Source of the DNA: Verrucomicrobiales bacterium
GTDB lineage: Bacteria; Verrucomicrobiota; Verrucomicrobiia; Limisphaerales; RI-55
Assembly: GCA_003484235.1 (NCBI GenBank)
Contig: DNDP01000314.1
Location: forward strand, 1-5,196
Direction: 5' to 3'
Length of the DNA stretch: 5,196 bases
Below the pieces are notes generated by a model. That model ran no database searches. It worked only from the letters and a program-made list of their open reading frames with translations, and had not been told where the DNA came from. This document shows positions 1-5,196 of this stretch, in pieces. Made by a program: the position numbers and the translations under genes. Position 1 is the stretch's first letter. The number at the start of each line of letters is the position of its first letter.

Positions 1-1224
1 GCCACCTTCTCGACCGACGAGAAGAACGGCTGCCTGCAGGCGATGGCCGACGCGATCCTGGCGGAGTCACAACACATTCAGGAAGCCAATGCGCAGGACC
101 TCGAGGCCGCCGCCTGCATGGGGCTTTCGAAGGCCATGTTGGAGCGGTTGGAGTTGAATGACCGGCGCATCGCCGCCATGGCGCAGGGCCTGCGTGAGGT
201 GGCGGCCCTGCCGGATCCCGTGGGCCGCCGGCTTGACGAGCGCGTGCGGCCCAACGGACTGAAGCTCCGAAAGATCACCTGTCCCCTGGGGGTGGTCGTG
301 ATCATCTACGAAAGCCGGCCCAACGTCACCTCCGACGCCGCCAGCCTGTGCTTCAAGGCGGGCAGCGCGACGATCCTTCGCGGCGGGAAGGAGGCGGTCG
401 CTTCCAACCAGACAATTGCCCGCGTCATGGTGGCGGCGGCGCAGCGGCATCTGCCGCGTTTTCCCGCGGACGCCATCCAGGTGGTGCCCACGACCGACCG
501 CGCCGCGATTTCGGAACTGCTGTCACTGACGCAATACGTGGATCTCTGCATGCCACGCGGCGGGGAAGGACTCATTCGTGCCGTTGCCGAATGCAGCAAG
601 GTGCCGGTCATCAAGCACTACAAGGGAGTCTGCCACGTCTATGTGGATGCAGCGGCGGACCTGGCGATGGCCACCGAGATTGCGTTCAACGCCAAATGCC
701 AGCGCCCGAGCGTCTGCAACGCGATGGAGACACTGCTCGTGGACCGGCCGGTGGCGACGTCCTTTCTCCCCCGGGTGATTCAGGAATTTGCGAAGTACCA
801 GGTCGAGCTTCGCTGCGATGCCGAGACGCTCTCCATTCTTGGCAACCACGGTCCGGCCTCGTCCACCGTGCCGAAGGCGGCAACCCCGGCGGACTGGTCA
901 ACGGAGTACAACGACTACATCCTCAACGTCGCCGTCGTCGAGGGCGTGCGTGGCGCCATCGAGCACATCAACACGCACGGGTCGGGACATTCCGACAGCA
1001 TCGTCACCGGCGACGAGGAGCGCGCGCGCAAGTTCATGCAGGAAGTCGATTCCGCCGCCGTTTACTGGAATGCCTCCACGCGGTTCACCGATGGCGGGGA
1101 GTTTGGCATGGGCGCCGAGATCGGCATCAGCACCGACAAGATCGGCGCCCGCGGACCGATGGGGCTCGACGAACTGGTGACCTACAAATGGCACTGCTTT
1201 GGCACTGGCCAGCTCAAGCAGTAA
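1..1224 (+). CDS. proA: Gamma-glutamyl phosphate reductase (glutamate-5-semialdehyde dehydrogenase), 5'-truncated by window edge
   Basis: This enzyme carries out the NADPH-dependent reduction of gamma-glutamyl phosphate to glutamate-5-semialdehyde, the second step of proline synthesis from glutamate, in the cytosol. The frame is open from base 1, and the residues before the first in-window ATG (position 43), ATFSTDEKNGCLQA, continue a normal ProA N-terminus, so that ATG is internal and the true start lies to the left. About 407 residues are visible against roughly 415-420 for the family, so little is missing. Visible signatures are ESRPNVTSDAASLCFKAG and ILRGGKEA in the cofactor domain, the catalytic cysteine in RPSVCNAMETLLV (codon 715-717), HGSGHSDSIVT, and near the C-terminus NASTRFTDGGEFGMGAEIG followed by ARGPMGLDELVTYKW. 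All are intact. proB usually accompanies proA; if present here it would lie to the left, outside the window. The gene ends with TAA and faces the next gene tail-to-tail. Assignment is very secure. Confidence 0.97.
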   Translation, partial: ATFSTDEKNGCLQAMADAILAESQHIQEANAQDLEAAACMGLSKAMLERLELNDRRIAAMAQGLREVAALPDPVGRRLDERVRPNGLKLRKITCPLGVVVIIYESRPNVTSDAASLCFKAGSATILRGGKEAVASNQTIARVMVAAAQRHLPRFPADAIQVVPTTDRAAISELLSLTQYVDLCMPRGGEGLIRAVAECSKVPVIKHYKGVCHVYVDAAADLAMATEIAFNAKCQRPSVCNAMETLLVDRPVATSFLPRVIQEFAKYQVELRCDAETLSILGNHGPASSTVPKAATPADWSTEYNDYILNVAVVEGVRGAIEHINTHGSGHSDSIVTGDEERARKFMQEVDSAAVYWNASTRFTDGGEFGMGAEIGISTDKIGARGPMGLDELVTYKWHCFGTGQLKQ

Positions 1225-1285
1225 CGGCGGTTGAACCGGTATTTGGCGTCGGATTGGTTCTGAGGCCGGGCAGATTGACAACAAT

Positions 1286-1993
1286 TCAGCCGGCATTTTT
1301 CAGACCGGCCTGCTTGAGGATGACCCGCGATACCGCCCACAGTGGCTCGAACAACCGGCTGCGCTGCAGGTAGAGCTCGCGGTAGACTCCCGCAATTCCC
1401 GCCTCCAGTTGAGCCTGGCTCCATCGCTGTGCCGGACGCAGGACGGCCGTGATGTAGCGTTGATGGAACTCCGCCGCCAGCAGCACGGCCGGCAGCCGTT
1501 GGTAGTCCATCTCTGAATCACCCGACTTGGTGCTGACGCCGAGTGTCTGCAGGTTGTTGAATTCGACGATGTGATGTGATTGCGGCGTCTGGGTATCCCA
1601 GAAGTTCTTCACGTTCGCTTCACGGTCACCCCGCCGGTTCGCAGGCACTGGCGCATCCGGCTGGACCGGAGTCGCCAGTTCCTTCACCCGCTGGCCCGTG
1701 AAGTCCCGCTGCCGGTCCTCCCCCGGGATCAGTTTGCCGTAGCGTGCCTGCCGCTCGACGTCGGCCGGTGGTCTGTCGGTTTCGCGCAGCCCCAGTCGCA
1801 CTTGATGATCGGTGAGCACCTGCCGAGTTGCCGCGTCGGTCCGCAGGGCGGTGGCAAGCCGCGTCAGGTCGCGATATGGGGCAATCAGCCAGTGGGAGTC
1901 GTCGAGCGGCGTCTTGAGCAACAGCAGGCGGCCGAAGGCGGGAAGGTTCAGTTGCTGCGATTCGGCCAGGCCGTAGATGCGGTTCCAAAGCAT
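1286..1993 (-). CDS. Uncharacterised 235-aa protein with an HHIVE motif, possible HNH/Endonuclease VII-fold nuclease-like domain
   Basis: I do not recognise this as a named family. The N-terminal third (residues 1-70) is a soluble, mostly helical-looking segment starting MLWNRIYGLAESQQLNL. Residues 70-130 are polar and rich in Pro, Arg, Asp and Glu, like a linker. Residues 137-190 hold the only distinctive signature: SHHIVEFNNLQTLG (His140, His141, Glu144, Asn146, Asn147), then LPAVLLAAEFHQRYIT (His177). A His-His pair, then Asn, then a His about 36 residues later resembles the metal-finger signature of HNH/Endonuclease VII-type domains (GHH, SHH, LHH classes known from polymorphic toxins). 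That link is inference from motif shape only. The C-terminus (190-235) looks helical. No signal peptide or membrane segment is evident. The ATG at 1993 follows a purine-rich AAAGAAGAAACTT stretch; the frame stays open upstream to a TGA at 2108-2110 without a convincing earlier start. No partner immunity gene is adjacent. Third-position GC is high, so it is very likely a real gene. Confidence 0.72.
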   Translation of the reverse strand: MLWNRIYGLAESQQLNLPAFGRLLLLKTPLDDSHWLIAPYRDLTRLATALRTDAATRQVLTDHQVRLGLRETDRPPADVERQARYGKLIPGEDRQRDFTGQRVKELATPVQPDAPVPANRRGDREANVKNFWDTQTPQSHHIVEFNNLQTLGVSTKSGDSEMDYQRLPAVLLAAEFHQRYITAVLRPAQRWSQAQLEAGIAGVYRELYLQRSRLFEPLWAVSRVILKQAGLKNAG

Positions 1994-2051
1994 AAGTTTC
2001 TTCTTTCGATGGTTGAGGTTCCCGGAGCCAGCCCGCTCCAGCCACGCACCC

Positions 2052-2069
2052 CCGGTCGTGCGCGACCGG
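2052..2069. repeat. Perfect inverted repeat, CCGGTCG-TGCG-CGACCGG
   Basis: Both 7-base arms are perfectly complementary with a 4-base loop (2059-2062). No T-run follows on either strand, so it is not a typical intrinsic terminator. It lies about 60 bases upstream of the start of the left-hand gene and about 130 upstream of the FIST gene. It could be an operator or an RNA leader hairpin, but in high-GC DNA an arm pair of this size can also arise by chance. Confidence 0.35.
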
Positions 2070-2166
2070 CACGCATGGGCTGAACATTCCGCTCGCAGGG
2101 CTGAAGATCAAACGAAACCTCGAAAGGGAGCGGCCCTAGCGACGGGCGCCGTTCCCGTGATTCATT

Positions 2167-2195
2167 TTGCCAGCCATCGCCGGGGAAACTAGGCT
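2167..2195 (+). promoter_or_regulatory. Possible sigma70-type promoter immediately before the FIST gene start
   Basis: TTGCCA (2167-2172) matches the -35 consensus at five of six bases; after a 17-base spacer, TAGGCT (2190-2195) fits only the loose TANNNT form of a -10 element. It ends six bases before the ATG at 2202, so transcription would begin at or near the start codon and give a leaderless mRNA. The lack of a good Shine-Dalgarno next to that ATG is consistent. The -10 match is weak and chance is a real alternative. Confidence 0.25.
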
Positions 2196-2201
2196 GGCCT
2201 C

Positions 2202-3389
2202 ATGACTGCCGAGTTTGGAGTGTCGGGACATTTTGGCGAAGGCTTTGACGGAGAGAGGTTGCAGCAGTGGGTGACCGACCTGCGCGGACGGCTGCAAACC
2301 GGTCCCGTGACACTCGGCTTGGTCTTCATGGCACCCGATTATTTTCCCTACGCCCCGGAGGTGCTGGAGATCCTGCGCGTCCACGGCCAGATCCCGCTGC
2401 TGCTTGGCTGTTCCAGCACGAGTCTCATCGCCGACGACCGCGAGATGGAGAAAGCCTCGGGCCTGACGCTGGCCATCTTTCACCTGCCCGGTGCGACGCT
2501 GAAGGGGTGCCGCATAACCCAGGCGCAGGTCGAGGAGGCCAATGGACCGGCCTTTTGGCACCATGAGACGGAGACTGCCGCGGACGGCACCAACGGATGG
2601 CTCGTGTTTGCCGATCCGTTCCATCTCGACTGCCAGGCATGGTTGAACCAGTGGAACGAAGCCTATGCCCCGGCCCCCATTTTGGGCGGGCTGGCGAGCG
2701 GCGATCCCCAGGAGCAGAGGACACAGGTTTATCTCAACGGCGAAGCGTTTGAGGACGGGGGAGTGGCGGTATCCGTCGGCGGCGATGTGCGCCTGGCCGG
2801 TGTCATCTCACAAGGATGCACACCCATCGGCGAAACCGGCACCATCACCAAGGCACAGGGCAATGTCATTGTCGAGATTGCCAACCGTCCCGCCTACGAG
2901 GTGCTGATGGAGACGGTCGGCAAACTGGACGAGGCCACGCAGCGTCGTCTTCGCGGCAACCTGTTCGTCGGCCTGGTCATCAACGAGTACCTGGAGGAAT
3001 TCCAACGGGGCGACTTCCTCATCCGCAACCTGATCGGCGCCGATCCCAACAGCGGGGCCCTGGCGGTCGGCGCACTTCCACGCACCGGCCAGACCATTCA
3101 GTTTCAGCGCCGGGATGCCGCGGCGGCCACGGAGGACATGGGCGAGCTTCTCGCCCGGGTGCGCCGGGATCTTGCCGGAGCAGCCGTGTATGGCGGTTCC
3201 CTCCATTGCTGCAACGGCCGCGGCCGGGGCCTCTTCCGCAAGCCCGACCATGACGCGGGCATGATTCAGGAAAACCTCGGACCGCTCCCGTTGGCGGGGT
3301 TTTTCTGCAACGGGGAGATCGGTCCCGTGGGCGACCGCAGCTTCCTGCATGGCTACACCGCCTCGCTGGCGCTGTTTGTGAAGAAGTAA
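2202..3389 (+). CDS. Stand-alone FIST domain protein (FIST_N + FIST_C)
   Basis: FIST proteins are proposed intracellular small-ligand sensors, with amino acids suggested as ligands from gene neighbourhood; the biochemical role of stand-alone members is not settled. The 395 residues fit the usual length for a two-domain protein. FIST_N covers about residues 33-225: LGLVFMAPDYF, then the hallmark LLGCSSTSLIADDREME (about 67-83) leading into SGLTLAIFHLPG, with ILGGLASGD (160-168) and the ISQGCTPIGE segment (202-211). FIST_C covers about 226-392 and includes HCCNGRGRGLF (335-345) and GFFCNGEIGPVG (366-377) followed by FLHGYTASLALF. There is no signal peptide, membrane segment, or fused kinase, methyl-accepting, GGDEF or F-box output domain, so any output would need a partner protein. 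An in-frame TAG at 2190-2192 sits four codons upstream, so ATG 2202 is the first possible start; no strong Shine-Dalgarno precedes it, only TAGG eight bases away. It stands alone as a transcription unit, divergent from the gene on its left and convergent with the peptidase gene. Family is secure; physiological role is unknown. Confidence 0.92.
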   Translation: MTAEFGVSGHFGEGFDGERLQQWVTDLRGRLQTGPVTLGLVFMAPDYFPYAPEVLEILRVHGQIPLLLGCSSTSLIADDREMEKASGLTLAIFHLPGATLKGCRITQAQVEEANGPAFWHHETETAADGTNGWLVFADPFHLDCQAWLNQWNEAYAPAPILGGLASGDPQEQRTQVYLNGEAFEDGGVAVSVGGDVRLAGVISQGCTPIGETGTITKAQGNVIVEIANRPAYEVLMETVGKLDEATQRRLRGNLFVGLVINEYLEEFQRGDFLIRNLIGADPNSGALAVGALPRTGQTIQFQRRDAAAATEDMGELLARVRRDLAGAAVYGGSLHCCNGRGRGLFRKPDHDAGMIQENLGPLPLAGFFCNGEIGPVGDRSFLHGYTASLALFVKK

Positions 3390-3403
3390 GCGTGGCGCCC
3401 GGT

Positions 3404-4630
3404 TCAGTCCGCGACGGCGTCGAAATACGCGGCAATCACGGTGGCCAGTCCTTTGCCATAATCTCGCCAGTGTCGGCCGGTGGGATGCGCTTCGAGTCCG
3501 GCAATCCAGTTGCAGTTGAACTCGTGCACCACGGCGTCGATCCCGAACCGCTCCAGCCAGCCATCGCCCAGCGTGCCGGCATTGCGAAAGGCCGTCGTCG
3601 TGGCGCCTTCCGTAAACCAAGTGTGCTGCCGCAGCAGGGCCTCCAGCCGCTCCATCCGCTCAAGGTGCCGGGCAAGCTCGGGCACGGGAGGACGGCTGAT
3701 GTGCAGGCGTCCGCCCCCGTCATTGTGCAGTTCCAGCGCGAGATCCGGCTTCTGGTCCCGGTGGATCATCGCCACCAGCCAGGCCTCCAGCGCGGCATTC
3801 TCCGGCGCGAGCTCCGGATCGGCGGGCTGGTCCCAGTTGCGGTTCAGATCCTTTCCGCGAACATTGAACCGCGTGCGGCCGAGCGCCACGCCGTCCTTGT
3901 TGGCCATCGGCTGCAGGTAAACGCAGTAGCGTTCCAGATACCTGGCGGTCGTTTCGTCGTCCTGCAGCAGGCGGTTGACGAGGCCCTCGACGACCCAATT
4001 GCCGCCGGATTCCCAGGGATGGGCCCGGGCGCGGACGAAAACGCGGTGCGGCGCGCGCGGATTTCCCACCCGCACGATCTCCAGCTCCCGGCCCTGCACC
4101 GACCGGCCGATCACCTCCACCTGCACACGGGGGTGGCTGCGAATGGAAGCCAGCCAGCGCTCGTAGTCCGAAAGCCGGTAAGGCTCCACGCGGGCGACGT
4201 GCAGCTGCGGGCCGGGCATCTCCAGTTCCAGCTGCACGCGGTTCTCCGGCAGCGCGCGAAGTGGAACCGGCCGCCAGTTGCGGCCGTCCTCCGACACCAC
4301 CACCACCTTGAGCTCGCGGGCAACCGAGCCCGGCGTGCTGTTCCACACGTTGTCCAGGTTTCGGAACTCGAGCGTCAGTTTCGCTCCCGGTCGCGCGTGC
4401 AGCCGGAAGTGGATGTGTCCCGCAGCGCGGTTCGGCGAGTTGCGCTCGTGATCGTAGAGCAGGTGAACCAGCACGGTGCCGTCCGGTGCCAGCTCGTACC
4501 AGACGGGTGAGCCGTTCTCGATGCCCGTATCAATGAACTCAAGCGGATGATCGGACGCGGGCGCGGCGAATCCGCCGGTCGCCGCCAGCAGAGCGGCCAA
4601 AACGAAGGTGAGCGGGACGGGAGCGTTCAT
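3404..4630 (-). CDS. Exported M14-family zinc carboxypeptidase
   Basis: This is a metallopeptidase expected to remove C-terminal residues from peptides, acting outside the cytoplasm. Residues 1-23 look like a signal peptide: hydrophobic LTFVLAALLAATGGFAAPA with AxA-type sites, although the n-region MNAPVP lacks the usual Lys or Arg. Residues 28-150 form a beta-rich N-terminal domain as seen in cytosolic-carboxypeptidase-like M14 enzymes, ending ARVEPYRLSDYERWL. The catalytic domain (about 151-405) has GRSVQGRELEIVRVG, the zinc motif HPWE (His204, Glu207), the substrate-binding pair Asn263-Arg264 in GKDLNRNWDQP, the third zinc ligand His302 in LALELHNDGGG, and the catalytic Glu370 in VVHEFNCNW. 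All are intact, so it should be active; specificity cannot be read. An in-frame TGA one codon upstream of the ATG (4634-4636) fixes the start; no Shine-Dalgarno is visible. It lies 40 bases downstream of a beta-helix gene on the same strand and could be co-transcribed with it. Its stop is 14 bases from the stop of the convergent FIST gene. Confidence 0.92.
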   Translation of the reverse strand: MNAPVPLTFVLAALLAATGGFAAPASDHPLEFIDTGIENGSPVWYELAPDGTVLVHLLYDHERNSPNRAAGHIHFRLHARPGAKLTLEFRNLDNVWNSTPGSVARELKVVVVSEDGRNWRPVPLRALPENRVQLELEMPGPQLHVARVEPYRLSDYERWLASIRSHPRVQVEVIGRSVQGRELEIVRVGNPRAPHRVFVRARAHPWESGGNWVVEGLVNRLLQDDETTARYLERYCVYLQPMANKDGVALGRTRFNVRGKDLNRNWDQPADPELAPENAALEAWLVAMIHRDQKPDLALELHNDGGGRLHISRPPVPELARHLERMERLEALLRQHTWFTEGATTTAFRNAGTLGDGWLERFGIDAVVHEFNCNWIAGLEAHPTGRHWRDYGKGLATVIAAYFDAVAD

Positions 4631-4670
4631 GGATCAAGGCTGGTTGGTTTCGGGTGAGCCCGCCGAACCT

Positions 4671-5196
4671 TCACGGACCGTGGCACCCTGTCGTGTGCGG
4701 TGCGATGCGCGGGAGGAAAAGAACATCCACGGCCGCGGCGTGGGCGGCGCTGCCGGCGCCGCGCAGGGGAGAGGTGGCCGCCGGGCGCGCGTCACGTTGG
4801 ACGCCGTCCCAGCTGACGTTCACGAAATCCGCCAGACCCGTGCCCGGCTGGAAACCGGCAATCCCGGCGGGCAGTGTGCCATAGGAGACGTTGCCGGCCA
4901 GCGTCGTGCCGGTGATGCCGTTCAAAACGTGCAGCGCCGCGCCCGTGCGGCTGTAACACGCGTTGTTCGCGAACACCATGTCCGTGCCGGCCGCCCAGCT
5001 GCTCAGGCGGACCGCCATGCCGGTGTTGATGAAGGTGTTGTGCACCACCGTCAACCGGGTGGGGCTGCCCTGATGCGGCTGGCTGGCGAAGGCGCTGCCG
5101 CCGGCGCCGATCACCAGGTTGTTCCGGACGATGCATTCGCCCTGGATCTGCATCGCGTTGTCGTTACTGCGAAAACAAGATCTGGAACACGGGCGG
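4671..5196 (-). CDS. Right-handed parallel beta-helix protein, C-terminal part, clipped by window edge, possibly frameshifted
   Basis: This is the C-terminal end of a beta-helix protein of the pectate-lyase-like fold, a fold usually found in exported polysaccharide-acting or surface proteins; which activity, if any, is unknown. The first in-window ATG is at 5153, but the frame is open to the right edge and the preceding SNDNAMQIQGE continues a coil, so that ATG is internal. Counting from it, repeated coils of about 24-29 residues carry an Asn ladder: VRNNLVI (9-15), VVHNTFIN (36-43), FANNACY (61-67) and GNVSYG (87-92). The end has the typical closing pattern SPLRGAG (128-134) then PRIAPHTTGCHGP, so the C-terminus looks complete. 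In the last 22 bases before the edge the codons (TGT, AGA, TCT, TGT, TTT) are unlike the rest, whereas the neighbouring frame reads PPVFQILF with GC-rich third positions; a one-base excess in TTTT (5172-5175) would join them. It precedes the M14 peptidase gene by 40 bases on the same strand. Fold is fairly secure; function and true start are not visible. Confidence 0.8.
   Translation of the reverse strand, partial: RPCSRSCFRSNDNAMQIQGECIVRNNLVIGAGGSAFASQPHQGSPTRLTVVHNTFINTGMAVRLSSWAAGTDMVFANNACYSRTGAALHVLNGITGTTLAGNVSYGTLPAGIAGFQPGTGLADFVNVSWDGVQRDARPAATSPLRGAGSAAHAAAVDVLFLPRIAPHTTGCHGP

Larger units (their letters stand above)
1994..2201. other. Divergent intergenic region, likely carrying promoters for both flanking genes
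   Basis: These 208 bases separate the starts of two genes transcribed away from each other, so both must be expressed from here unless transcribed from elsewhere. I see no small ORF with a credible start and no RNA gene. Structure seen directly: a perfect 7-bp hairpin at 2052-2069; a perfect 5-bp stem ACGGG/CCCGT at 2142-2158 with a 7-base loop, followed by T-rich ATTCATTTT; and a longer-range 6-bp pairing CCGCTC (2089-2094) with GAGCGG (2128-2133). A promoter-like pair for the right-hand gene is listed separately. No convincing sigma70 promoter is visible for the left-hand gene. Confidence 0.6.

Noticed and set aside
1289..1309. GCCGG/CCGGC inverted repeat near the proA / HHIVE-gene junction as a bidirectional terminator
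   Set aside because: The T-run lies in the 11-base loop, not after the stem, and the structure is inside the 3' coding end of the minus-strand gene; only five base pairs form.
348..1373. A 341-codon open frame on + overlapping proA in another frame
   Set aside because: proA is unmistakable in its own frame; the overlapping translation is a low-complexity Arg/Gly/His-rich sequence without domain features.
1626..2111. A 161-codon open frame on - overlapping the HHIVE gene and extending into the intergenic region
   Set aside because: It is rich in Ala, Arg, Pro and Gly with no motif, and it is out of frame with the HHIVE gene, which has the better start context and the recognisable signature.
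3390..3403. Search for a shared terminator between the convergent FIST and M14 genes
   Set aside because: The 14-base gap holds no stem followed by a T-run; termination must occur within the opposing gene or by another mechanism.
3392..4510. A 372-codon open frame on + running antisense to the M14 peptidase gene
   Set aside because: It mirrors a gene whose catalytic motifs are all in place on the other strand; its protein is rich in Arg, His and Val without any domain signature, as expected for an antisense shadow in high-GC DNA.

Overview
The window is high-GC DNA with four intact or nearly intact protein genes and one clipped gene at its right edge. It is almost fully coding; the only non-coding stretch of any size is about 208 bases (1994-2201). 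Strong GC preference at third codon positions, few Shine-Dalgarno sequences, and the mix of a FIST protein, a secreted M14 peptidase and a secreted beta-helix protein suggest a Gram-negative-type bacterium from a group such as Verrucomicrobiota or a relative. That placement is an inference from style and gene content, not from a marker gene.

Left to right: (1) the 3' portion of proA, gamma-glutamyl phosphate reductase, second step of proline biosynthesis, on + and lacking only its first residues; (2) on -, tail-to-tail with proA, a 235-residue protein of unknown family whose only recognisable signature is SHHIVE..NN..//..FH, resembling the His-His/Asn/His signature of HNH/Endonuclease VII-fold nucleases found in bacterial toxins; (3) a divergent intergenic region with two small perfect hairpins and a possible -35/-10 pair lying directly against the next start; (4) on +, a complete stand-alone FIST protein (FIST_N plus FIST_C) with no attached signalling output domain; (5) on -, tail-to-tail with the FIST gene across only 14 bases, a complete exported M14 zinc carboxypeptidase with every catalytic residue visible; (6) on -, 40 bases upstream of the peptidase gene and continuing past the right edge, the C-terminal part of a right-handed parallel beta-helix protein.

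No strong system links all the genes. The beta-helix and M14 genes look like a short co-directional unit for exported proteins acting on extracellular polymers or peptides. The FIST gene lies about 1 kb from proA, which fits the published proposal that FIST domains sense amino acids or related small molecules, but there is no operon linkage here. The two points most worth a second look are the possible stand-alone HHIVE nuclease-like protein and a probable one-base frameshift in the beta-helix gene at a run of four T near 5172-5175. No RNA gene, mobile element, CRISPR array or extended repeat was seen.
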